A DNA stretch of 64,000 nt. It comes from an uncultured Mollicutes bacterium. GTDB lineage: Bacteria > Bacillota_I > Bacilli_A > UBA3375. Both the position numbers and the translations under genes were made by a program. A model generated the notes under the pieces. It was not told the DNA's origin and did no database searches. It worked only from the letters and a program-made list of their open reading frames with translations. Positions 36,708-44,373 of the stretch are shown piece by piece. The stretch's first letter is position 1. Each line of letters starts with the position of its first letter. The DNA lies in NCBI GenBank assembly GCA_900551955.1, contig UWSE01000001.1, forward strand, positions 10,151-74,150. Direction: 5' to 3'.

Positions 36708-37854
36708 TTTTGCTTCCTTTAATTGCTAAAACATTAGTATCGATACTAAATGTTTTTTGTTTTTTGGCAAAGAATATGTTTATTGCTTCTTCAATTAAAC
36801 TATTTAATAATTCAGTATAGCTAACACCTTTAGGTTCCCATAAATAGAATGCTAAAGAACCTGGGATATTATTAACTTCATTTAAATAAACAGTATCATT
36901 AACTAACATAAAGTCTATACGAATAATTCCTTGCACGTTTAGTGCTAGGAATGCTTCTTTAGAAATACTTTCTAATTTTTGTTTAACACTGTCTGTAATA
37001 TCAGCTTGAATTTGACGGGCTAAAGAAGCCATTCCACTACTTTTATCACCTTTAGCATTTTGTAAATATTTATCTTCATAACTTAGAATTTCATCATTTT
37101 TTCTTACTTCTTCAATGCAAGATAATTCAAAGTTATTGTAGTTTCCTTTTAATGAAATATTTAACTCTCTAAAGTCAGTTAAATATTCTTCAATAACTAC
37201 TTTTTGATCATATGTAAAACTACTATCTAATTTGGCTTCTAACATACTTTCATCTTCAATGACTTCAATCCCAACACTACTTCCTAAACTAGCAGGTTTG
37301 ACAATCACTGGATAACCCATCTCTTGTGTAATACGGTTATTAATAGCATCATAACTTTCATTGTCATATGCCCAAATATATTTAGTTTGACTAATGTTAT
37401 GGGCCTTTAAAATATCTTTCATCACTGCTTTGTCTTGACCAATTGCCCCACTTAAAACATTAGGACCAACAACTGGCACATCAAACATATTAACAAATCC
37501 AGATAATGTTCCATCTTCTACATTAGTACCATGCACAATTAAAAATAAAATATCTATACTAGCGACAATATTTTTCTTAAACACATTACCTTTAGAACGT
37601 TTAACAATAACTTGATTGTCCCCTTTTTCAAGATAAACTTCATAAGCATCACTAGTTGCTTTGTTTAAATCTTTAAAAGTATCAATATTTAAAAATGATT
37701 CATCACTATAAAATTTATTATCTTTACTAATATAAATTGGTAATACATCATATTGATTACGATCAATATGTTCCATAGCTTGTAATGCACTAATAATACT
37801 TATTTCATGCTCAACACTTTTCCCTCCAAACAAAACACCTATTTTTTGACGCAT
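36697..37854 (-). CDS. ddl: D-alanine--D-alanine ligase-like ATP-grasp enzyme (atypical)
   Basis: Makes the terminal D-Ala dipeptide of peptidoglycan precursors. The N-terminal KIGVLFGGKSVEHEISI and ATP-grasp motifs (VKPASLGSSVGIEVI, VIEEYL) are standard. Two active-site regions differ from common Ddl. The omega-loop area reads EDKYLQNAKGDKSSGM without the usual tyrosine, and the metal/dipeptide motif is NEVNNIPGSLAFYLW rather than NE(V/I)NTxPGFT. 385 residues. The second amino acid (D-Ala, D-Ser or D-Lac) is therefore uncertain. ATG at 37854 behind AGGAGG, 12 nt after murF. Confidence 0.88.
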   Translation of the reverse strand: MRQKIGVLFGGKSVEHEISIISALQAMEHIDRNQYDVLPIYISKDNKFYSDESFLNIDTFKDLNKATSDAYEVYLEKGDNQVIVKRSKGNVFKKNIVASIDILFLIVHGTNVEDGTLSGFVNMFDVPVVGPNVLSGAIGQDKAVMKDILKAHNISQTKYIWAYDNESYDAINNRITQEMGYPVIVKPASLGSSVGIEVIEDESMLEAKLDSSFTYDQKVVIEEYLTDFRELNISLKGNYNNFELSCIEEVRKNDEILSYEDKYLQNAKGDKSSGMASLARQIQADITDSVKQKLESISKEAFLALNVQGIIRIDFMLVNDTVYLNEVNNIPGSLAFYLWEPKGVSYTELLNSLIEEAINIFFAKKQKTFSIDTNVLAIKGSKNGK

Positions 37855-37866
37855 AATTCCTCCTAA

Positions 37867-39504
37867 TTAATTATTAAATTTATCCGGTAAATCATTAGCA
37901 ACTAGTATGACTTTATCTTCATCAATACTAATCGCATTATGATAAGCTTCTAAGAAATTATCATATTTCTTAACTCGTTTCAAATCAAAATCCGTTTGTT
38001 TAATTCCATCAATAATATCTTGATAATTATAATCACCAACAATCATTACTTGATCAACATATTTAGTTAAATACATCCCTAAATCATGGTGAATTTTTTT
38101 ACTAATGTTTCCTAAATCAATTAATCCTGGGGTAATTAAGATTCTTTTTTTATCTTGATATTGACCTAAGATATAAATTGACTCTTTAATTCCTACTTCA
38201 TTAGCATTAAATGCATCATCAATCATAATTGTTTTATTGTTAACACGTTTTAATTCTAAACGATTCTTAACTGGTGCTAGACGCTTGATCACACTAATAA
38301 TATCATCAATACTATATCCTAAATGATCTGCTAATAAGATAGCAGCCATGATATTTTCAACATTATGGCGCCCTAGCAATTTAGTGCTACAACTATATGT
38401 TTGTTTATGTAACTTAAACTTGAATTCCATACACTGTTCTTGATATTTGATATCAAATCCATAAATATCACAACTATCATCTTGTAATGAATATGTTAAA
38501 ACTTTCACATCATTTTTGATTTGATAGTTTCTAATATATTCATTATCATAGTTAATAATTCCCAATCCATTGGTTGGTAAACCTTCGATTAATTCCATCT
38601 TCGTTTTTGTAACGTTTTCAATACTTTTAAACGTTTCTAAGTGTTGGTGACCAACACTTGTAACAATTCCATATTTTGGTTTAACTAAATTGACCAACTC
38701 TCTAATCTCACCTGGCTTGTATGCTCCCATTTCAGCCACAAAATATCGATAAAGATTACTTAACTCTTTATCAATTGTCATTGTAAGGCCCATTGGTGTG
38801 TTATAACTAGCTGGACTAATTAAAGTCGGTTGTTTTTTAGCTAAAATACTACCAACAATATTTTTTGTACTAGTTTTTCCAAAACTACCTGTAATTCCAA
38901 TAATTTCTAAATTAGGAATTTTAGCTAATTTATTTTTTGCCAATTTTTTATAGTGGTTGCGAACCATCATTTCAATTGGCGCATTAATTGTATTAGCTAA
39001 AATTACTAAAATAAAAATTAAATAAACAACTAGCACAAATGTTATATATAAGTATAAATAGAAATTTAATGATAAAAAGTCAAATCCATAATTGTATAAA
39101 GCAAAAATTACACTACCAAAAATTAATATAACTAATAATGATAAGGTAATTAATAAACGTTTAACACGACTAGTAATTTTTAATTTAAGTTTTTGATCAT
39201 AACGTTTAGCGTTAAGATTATAAAAACGTAAATTATAATAGCCAAAGAAAAACATAATAAATAAACTTAAAGCTACATAACTTGGTTTAAATAACAAAAT
39301 AATTGGAGCAATTAATAAACATAATTCATTAATCCCATAACTATATTTGTAGTTTTCTTTCATGTATGTAAACATGCGTTTAGCACTATAAGCACCTTGT
39401 TGAAAAACTAACAATGCTTTGTTAGTTTTAAAATAAAGATATAACACATTTAGGACTAAAACCATAGATACAATTACCATGGCTAAGATTATTTCTATTA
39501 TCAT
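37867..39504 (-). CDS. murF: MurF-like UDP-MurNAc-tripeptide:D-Ala-D-Ala ligase with N-terminal membrane domain
   Basis: Adds the D-Ala-D-Ala dipeptide to the muropeptide precursor. Residues 1-170 hold about five hydrophobic helices; the Mur ligase follows with ATP loop IGITGSFGKTSTK (about 205), SYNTPMGLT, GHQHLETF and DDAFNANEVG. Total 545 residues versus about 450 for soluble MurF, so the enzyme is tethered to the membrane. The ATG at 39504 lies 12 nt downstream of an extended -10 (TGG-TATAAT) and has no Shine-Dalgarno. First gene of murF-ddl-tagO. Confidence 0.9.
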   Translation of the reverse strand: MIIEIILAMVIVSMVLVLNVLYLYFKTNKALLVFQQGAYSAKRMFTYMKENYKYSYGINELCLLIAPIILLFKPSYVALSLFIMFFFGYYNLRFYNLNAKRYDQKLKLKITSRVKRLLITLSLLVILIFGSVIFALYNYGFDFLSLNFYLYLYITFVLVVYLIFILVILANTINAPIEMMVRNHYKKLAKNKLAKIPNLEIIGITGSFGKTSTKNIVGSILAKKQPTLISPASYNTPMGLTMTIDKELSNLYRYFVAEMGAYKPGEIRELVNLVKPKYGIVTSVGHQHLETFKSIENVTKTKMELIEGLPTNGLGIINYDNEYIRNYQIKNDVKVLTYSLQDDSCDIYGFDIKYQEQCMEFKFKLHKQTYSCSTKLLGRHNVENIMAAILLADHLGYSIDDIISVIKRLAPVKNRLELKRVNNKTIMIDDAFNANEVGIKESIYILGQYQDKKRILITPGLIDLGNISKKIHHDLGMYLTKYVDQVMIVGDYNYQDIIDGIKQTDFDLKRVKKYDNFLEAYHNAISIDEDKVILVANDLPDKFNN

Positions 39505-39516
39505 AATATCATTATT

Positions 39517-39525
39517 ATTATACCA
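39517..39525 (-). promoter_or_regulatory. Promoter of murF-ddl-tagO (extended -10, very short leader)
   Basis: Minus-strand TGG-TATAAT ends 12 nt before the murF ATG, leaving a leader of only about 5 nt. Confidence 0.6.
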
Positions 39526-39543
39526 TAAAATAAGTAATAAAAA

Positions 39544-39565
39544 ATGAGTAGATTTTTCTACTCAT
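39544..39565 (-). terminator. Terminator after tRNA-Leu
   Basis: Stem ATGAGTAGA/TCTACTCAT (39544-39552, 39557-39565) with a 4-nt loop, followed by TTTTTTA on the minus strand. Confidence 0.88.
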
Positions 39566-39580
39566 CTCCTTTATTTTTAA

Positions 39581-39665
39581 TGGTATCGCAGGTGGGACTT
39601 GAACCCACACGGTTAAAAACCATGAGATTTTGAGTCTCACGTGTCTGCCATTCCACCACTGCGAC
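39581..39665 (-). tRNA. tRNA-Leu, anticodon CAA
   Basis: 85-nt class II tRNA. The acceptor GTCGCAG pairs with CTGCGAT (G-U at position 1). The anticodon stem TGAGA/TCTCA encloses loop CTCAAAA, giving anticodon CAA. A long variable arm (GGTTTTTAACC) and T arm GTGGGTTCAAGTCCCAC follow. CCA is encoded. It reads TTG codons. A TTGATA-17-TATAAT promoter precedes it and a terminator follows, so it is an isolated single tRNA gene. Confidence 0.97.
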
Positions 39666-39677
39666 ATTTTCATACTT

Positions 39678-39706
39678 ATTATAGCATTATAGTATGAAAA
39701 TATCAA
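39678..39706 (-). promoter_or_regulatory. Promoter of tRNA-Leu
   Basis: TTGATA (39706-39701), 17-nt spacer, TATAAT (39683-39678), extended TGC. A 9-bp inverted repeat (39667-39675 / 39692-39700) surrounds the -10. Confidence 0.75.
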
Positions 39707-39707
39707 T

Positions 39708-40031
39708 TTATTGTTCTACTACTACCGCTGTACCAGTTAAATAAAACTCTGCAGCACCACCTGCGATAGCTGTCGTATTAACTTTAATTCCAACAATCCC
39801 ATTAGCTCCCATTTGTTGAGCCATATTCATCATTTTTTGCATTGCTGTTTGGGTAGTTGACTCAATCAACTCTTCATAAGCGTTTAATGTCCCACCTACC
39901 ATATTTTTAAATCCAGCACCCATATCTTTAAATCCATTACGTGCTTGGACAGATCCACCATAAACAAACCCAACATAACGCACTTTACTATTATCTATTC
40001 CTGGAATAGTTTCTGTTGTTGATAAAAACAT
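39708..40031 (-). CDS. YbjQ/UPF0145 family protein
   Basis: 107-residue DUF74-type protein: an N-terminal strand pattern (STTETIPG), GGSVQARNGFKDMGAGFKNMVGG, then MGANGIVGIKVNTT. YbjQ proteins form pentameric rings of unknown function. The ATG at 40031 follows GGAGG; the frame extends to 40064 without a better start. Promoter with extended -10 at 40061-40053. Divergent from rarA. Confidence 0.88.
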   Translation of the reverse strand: MFLSTTETIPGIDNSKVRYVGFVYGGSVQARNGFKDMGAGFKNMVGGTLNAYEELIESTTQTAMQKMMNMAQQMGANGIVGIKVNTTAIAGGAAEFYLTGTAVVVEQ

Positions 40032-40052
40032 CTTGCCTCCTAATATGGTTTT

Positions 40053-40061
40053 ATTATAACA
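40053..40061 (-). promoter_or_regulatory. Promoter of ybjQ-like gene (extended -10)
   Basis: Minus-strand TGT-TATAAT about 21 nt upstream of the ATG at 40031. Confidence 0.55.
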
Positions 40062-40088
40062 CAATTTTATATTAGCTTAATAGTAAAA

Positions 40089-40097
40089 TGTTATAAT
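40089..40097 (+). promoter_or_regulatory. Leaderless promoter of rarA
   Basis: TGT-TATAAT is followed by AAAGGT and then the ATG at 40104. The start codon is where transcription should begin. Confidence 0.65.
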
Positions 40098-40103
40098 AAA
40101 GGT

Positions 40104-41267
40104 ATGTTTAAAGACTTTATCGGACAAAGCTTTTTAGTCGATAAAAATACAGGTATTTTAACTAAAATGATTACAACTAAAAAGTATTATTCTTTTATTT
40201 TATATGCACCGGTCGGATGGGGGAAAACAACTTTAGCCCATCTTTTTCTTGATGAAATTGATGCTAAATATTTAAGTGTTAATGCTTGTAATACAAGCTT
40301 AAAAGAATTAAAAGATATTCTAAATAATGTTCGTCAATATCCTGATTATTGGTTAATTATTGATGAAATTCATCGTCTTGATAAACAACAGCAAAACTTG
40401 TTGTTGCCTTATCTAGACATGAATTTAAAAATCATTGGTACCACTAGTGAAAATCCTAATCGAACTTTAAATCAAGCTTTACGTAGTCGAATTGTCACAT
40501 TTAAATTTAAACCGCTAACTAATGAAGAATACTTAGCTGGCATCAATCATTATTTTTCTAATACTTCTTATCAAGTTTGGGATGATCAATTAATTAAGAT
40601 GTTAGGAAAAATTACAAATCATGACATTCGTAGTAGTTATAATATGATTAACATGATTTGTGATAATTATAGTCATGATGAAATTAATATTGAATTGTTA
40701 AACAACTTATTTGATCAACAATTCAATATCAACTATTCTGATAGTTATCATTATGATCTAATTAGTTGTTTACAAAAATCAATTAGAGCTAGTGATGTTA
40801 ATGCCAGCATCTTTTATCTAGGATGTTTAATCAAAGCAGATGATCTAGATGCAATTATTCGTCGTCTAGGAATAATCGCTTATGAAGATGTTGGACTTGC
40901 AAATAGTAATTTATGTGCCAAAACAATTAATGCTCTAGATTATGCCCAATCAATTGGTCTACCTGAAGCGCGCATAATCTTGGCTAATATTGTTATTGAA
41001 TTAGCTATTTCACCTAAATCACGTAGTGCTTATAGTGCCATTAATAATGTCCTAAGCACAATTGATGATAAAGATTTTAGTTTACCAGAACAACTAACTA
41101 ATCAATTTAAATATGATATGGAAGCTAGTTATACTCATAACAATCTACCTAAAAACATACAACATTTAAAATTTTATCAACCAAACACTAATTCACGATA
41201 CGAACAAGCATTAGCTGATCGTTATCAAGAATTAGTAAAAATGCACGAAGATGATTATGAATCATAA
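40104..41267 (+). CDS. rarA: Replication-associated recombination AAA+ ATPase RarA/MgsA
   Basis: AAA+ clamp-loader-like ATPase acting at stalled replication forks. Walker A APVGWGKTT (about 36-44), Walker B DEIHRL, sensor 1 GTTSENP and the C-terminal tetramerisation region (EDVGLANSNL, IELAISPKS) fit RarA. 387 residues, slightly short. The P-loop has GWGKT instead of the usual GTGKT. The ATG lies 6 nt from an extended -10 with no usable Shine-Dalgarno. First gene of rarA-ytqA-ytqB with overlapping ends. Confidence 0.94.
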   Translation: MFKDFIGQSFLVDKNTGILTKMITTKKYYSFILYAPVGWGKTTLAHLFLDEIDAKYLSVNACNTSLKELKDILNNVRQYPDYWLIIDEIHRLDKQQQNLLLPYLDMNLKIIGTTSENPNRTLNQALRSRIVTFKFKPLTNEEYLAGINHYFSNTSYQVWDDQLIKMLGKITNHDIRSSYNMINMICDNYSHDEINIELLNNLFDQQFNINYSDSYHYDLISCLQKSIRASDVNASIFYLGCLIKADDLDAIIRRLGIIAYEDVGLANSNLCAKTINALDYAQSIGLPEARIILANIVIELAISPKSRSAYSAINNVLSTIDDKDFSLPEQLTNQFKYDMEASYTHNNLPKNIQHLKFYQPNTNSRYEQALADRYQELVKMHEDDYES

Positions 41268-42366
41268 TTTAGTAGAATTTAATCAAGAAATTAAAGATTA
41301 TCTTGATCAACATCTATATGAAGATATAAGTTTTTGGGTAGATTATAGTCAATTAGACAACTTTAAACCGTTAGGATTTAAGGTTGTTAATAAATCTGGT
41401 AAAAGTTTTGAGATTAAGCGTAATGGTCTAAACCCTTATGCTTTTTCTGATAATAATAAACGTTATCAAACCTTGGAATATTATTATCAACATACATTTA
41501 ATACCCGCATCGCTAAAGTAGCAATTAATGCTGGTTTTACTTGCCCTAATATTGATGGAGCAAAAAGCTTCAACGGTTGTAGTTTTTGCTCGATTAAAGG
41601 AAGTGGAGATTTTGCAGGAAACCCAATTGAAAGTCTAAAACAACAATGGGATAATGGTTATCAACGCGGAATTAAGAAATGGTCTAGAGCTAAATTTATT
41701 GCCTATTTCCAAGCATTTAGTAATACTTATGCACCACTTGAGGTATTAAAAGAAAAATATGATTTCTTTATTAATATGGAGGATTGTTTTGGTATAAGTA
41801 TTGCAACTCGTGCTGATTGTTTAGAGGAAGAAACTGTTGCTTATTTGGCAGAGTTAAATAAGATTAAACCAATCTGGGTGGAAGTCGGTTTACAAACGAT
41901 GCATGATCGCACTAGTGAAATAATTAATCGCGCACATACCTTAGAAGAATTTGAAGATGGAATAAACCTTTTAAAAAAATACAATATCAATACTATTATT
42001 CATATCATCAATGGACTTCCAGGAGAGACATATGATATGATGCTAGATACAGCTAAGTATGTTGCTAACCTTAATGTCCATGGCATCAAAATTCATTTAC
42101 TTCATGTAACTAGTGATACTAGATTAGTTAATCAATTAAACAATGGTTTCTTAAAATTAATGGATGAAGATGAATACATAAAGTTAGTATGCGAGCAATT
42201 AACTTATTTACCACCTAAAATGGTGATTCACCGTTTAACCGGTGATGCACCACTTCACCTTTTTATTGGTCCGGTTTGGAGCAAGAAAAAGGTCAATGTC
42301 TTAAATAAAATCGATAAGTATTTACAAGAACATAATATGTATCAAGGAATGAATTATGAAGATTAA
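41251..42366 (+). CDS. YtqA/TIGR01212 family radical SAM protein
   Basis: Radical SAM enzyme of unknown substrate. The cluster motif is the family-specific CPNIDGAKSFNGCSFC (about 95-110), then GSGDFAG. Other family motifs are YFQAFSNTYAP, IATRADCL and EVGLQTMHD. 371 residues versus about 320 for B. subtilis YtqA; the extra roughly 55 residues are at the N-terminus and not recognised. It overlaps rarA by 17 nt and ytqB by 11 nt. The ytqA-ytqB pairing is conserved in Bacilli. Confidence 0.92.
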   Translation: MIMNHNLVEFNQEIKDYLDQHLYEDISFWVDYSQLDNFKPLGFKVVNKSGKSFEIKRNGLNPYAFSDNNKRYQTLEYYYQHTFNTRIAKVAINAGFTCPNIDGAKSFNGCSFCSIKGSGDFAGNPIESLKQQWDNGYQRGIKKWSRAKFIAYFQAFSNTYAPLEVLKEKYDFFINMEDCFGISIATRADCLEEETVAYLAELNKIKPIWVEVGLQTMHDRTSEIINRAHTLEEFEDGINLLKKYNINTIIHIINGLPGETYDMMLDTAKYVANLNVHGIKIHLLHVTSDTRLVNQLNNGFLKLMDEDEYIKLVCEQLTYLPPKMVIHRLTGDAPLHLFIGPVWSKKKVNVLNKIDKYLQEHNMYQGMNYED

Positions 42367-42895
42367 AAATTTAAATCAAGTGATGCATCACTTTGCACAT
42401 CAATTTGTCACTGATGATACTTTAATCATTAATGCAACTTGCGGCAATGGTAATGATACCTACTTTTTAGCAAGTAATTTTGCTAATGATGTTATTGCTA
42501 TAGATATACAAAAACACGCAATTGACAATACTAAGAAGCGATGTAGCGAATTTAACAATATTGAGTATCATCTTTTTGACCATCAAAACATTAACACTAT
42601 TATTGATAAACCGATAAGTTTTGCTGTCTTTAACTTAGGCTATCTTCCTCATAGTGAGTCTAATTTAACAACTATTGCTAATAGTAGTATTAAAGCAATT
42701 GTTAGTATTTTAGAAAAACTTATAAGTGGTGGAGGGATTGTGATCAGTATTTATACTAATCACGATCACCACCAAGAAGAACAACAACTTCTTCCTTTCT
42801 TATCAACGTTAGATAAACACCAGTATTTAGTCATGAACTATAAATTTATCAACTTAGAAGAGGCACCATATTTAGTAATTATTGAAAAGAAATAA
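42356..42895 (+). CDS. YtqB-like SAM-dependent methyltransferase
   Basis: Rossmann-fold methyltransferase of the YtqB/rRNA-methylase family, 179 residues. Motif I is NATCGNGNDTYFLA (about 27-40), the acidic strand end is AIDIQ, and FNLGYLPHSES is the family signature in place of DPPY. Substrate unproven. ATG overlaps the end of ytqA. Followed by a strong terminator. Confidence 0.9.
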   Translation: MKIKNLNQVMHHFAHQFVTDDTLIINATCGNGNDTYFLASNFANDVIAIDIQKHAIDNTKKRCSEFNNIEYHLFDHQNINTIIDKPISFAVFNLGYLPHSESNLTTIANSSIKAIVSILEKLISGGGIVISIYTNHDHHQEEQQLLPFLSTLDKHQYLVMNYKFINLEEAPYLVIIEKK

Positions 42896-42921
42896 AGTGT
42901 TTAGCAGATGCTAAACACTTT
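42894..42921. terminator. Bidirectional terminator between ytqB and flippase gene
   Basis: 13-bp perfect stem AAAGTGTTTAGCA/TGCTAAACACTTT, with T runs on the plus strand and A runs upstream. Confidence 0.85.
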
Positions 42922-44365
42922 TGCTTTTACGATTAAATTTTAAACTTCCAACACTTTGATATAACTTAAATACTAAGTAAGCTAAAATAACTACGATAAC
43001 AATTTCAAAGATCCAATATTTTAATCCTAAATAATATAATAAGATCACAATACTCATTACTAATAAACCTATACTGGCGCATTTAATATTAGTTACTGAT
43101 AATAAGTTATTAAAAAATAAAATTATACTATTTATAATTGTCGCTACTACTACTGCTGTTAACAAATTCGGTATTAAGTTAGCACAAACAACAAAGATCA
43201 TAAACGCAACAATAAAATTAAATAATGTTTTAATAGCATAACGAGATTGCATTTTAATCATTAATAAATTATCTAATACTAATTGGACAGTTATATAAGT
43301 TGGAATCATCACTACTAGTTGTTGAGATAAAGATAAAGCATGAGAATACTCAATAAACTTCGTTGCCATATCTTCAATCCCAAAACTAGTGATATGCATA
43401 TTTGCTATCCATTGACACAAATATAGTGCCCCAGGAACAATGATGTATGAGAAAATACAAATTAATAAGAAGATTCCTAACATCATATACATAGAAAATA
43501 AAAAGATACTACGATTATCCATCTTCTCATCAATTTTTACAAAGATTACATCTTTAAATGGCATAATAATTTGATAAATTATTCCAAAAAAGAATAATGC
43601 TTGAGTATATAAACCTAGGTTGATTGGATCTTTAGATAAAAACATTTTATCTAAAGAATAAATTAAAATTACTAACCAGTTACCGAACAATAAAAATAAT
43701 CCTTTTTTAAAGTGGCGATTTGCAGGTAACTGTTCATCAGCAAAGTTACTAATTTGAGGTCCATATTTTTTCTTAAATACATAATATAGATATCCTAAAA
43801 ATAAGGTTCTAAACACAGCATCACTTAACATAAACCATATCATTAAATGCGGTGAACGATTAAAGATTAAAACTGGTATCACCATTATAAAATAATATGA
43901 TTTGTTAAAGGCATCGATAATTGAAATATTTTTAAAATCTTTTAATGAAATAAAGATTGCACGAAAATTATCAATTAAAGTTTGTGGTAACACGGTAATT
44001 AATGCTAAATTAATAATAATCGTCAAATGTTGACCTAACTTTAAAATTTGAAGATAACTTAATAGATTAAAAATTACTAAACTAAAGATACAAATAATCA
44101 CTTGGCGTTTAGATATAAACGCTAAGTCTTTGGCAACACTTTTAATATTTAATTTTCCATCATCTTCCCGATAATTAATTAATAACCCATCAGGATAACC
44201 AAAAGATAGAATCATAAATTGCATCACAAACGTGATAAATAACGTATATGTTCCATATTGAGCTTGAGATAAAAATCCCAGCAATAACAATCCACCAAGT
44301 CCGCCAAAGACGGAACTTAATAGGTTGGTAAAATAAAACAACTTAATTTGTTTCGCTTCACCCAT
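42911..44365 (-). CDS. Wzx/MATE-like polysaccharide flippase family membrane protein
   Basis: 484-residue protein with about 12-14 hydrophobic helices and the N-terminal pattern of lipid-linked oligosaccharide flippases (LFYFTNLLSSVFGGLGGLLLLGFLSQAQYGTY). Likely exports a lipid-linked wall or capsule unit, but no glycosyltransferase cluster is adjacent, so the substrate is unknown. ATG at 44365 behind AGGAG, 8 nt after dnaB. The last gene of the rpsF-dnaB transcript is an unusual place for a flippase. Confidence 0.78.
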   Translation of the reverse strand: MGEAKQIKLFYFTNLLSSVFGGLGGLLLLGFLSQAQYGTYTLFITFVMQFMILSFGYPDGLLINYREDDGKLNIKSVAKDLAFISKRQVIICIFSLVIFNLLSYLQILKLGQHLTIIINLALITVLPQTLIDNFRAIFISLKDFKNISIIDAFNKSYYFIMVIPVLIFNRSPHLMIWFMLSDAVFRTLFLGYLYYVFKKKYGPQISNFADEQLPANRHFKKGLFLLFGNWLVILIYSLDKMFLSKDPINLGLYTQALFFFGIIYQIIMPFKDVIFVKIDEKMDNRSIFLFSMYMMLGIFLLICIFSYIIVPGALYLCQWIANMHITSFGIEDMATKFIEYSHALSLSQQLVVMIPTYITVQLVLDNLLMIKMQSRYAIKTLFNFIVAFMIFVVCANLIPNLLTAVVVATIINSIILFFNNLLSVTNIKCASIGLLVMSIVILLYYLGLKYWIFEIVIVVILAYLVFKLYQSVGSLKFNRKSKSV

Positions 44366-44373
44366 AACTACTC

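Noticed and set aside
39518..39706. Reading frame across tRNA-Leu
   Set aside because: It covers the tRNA and its terminator and has no family features.
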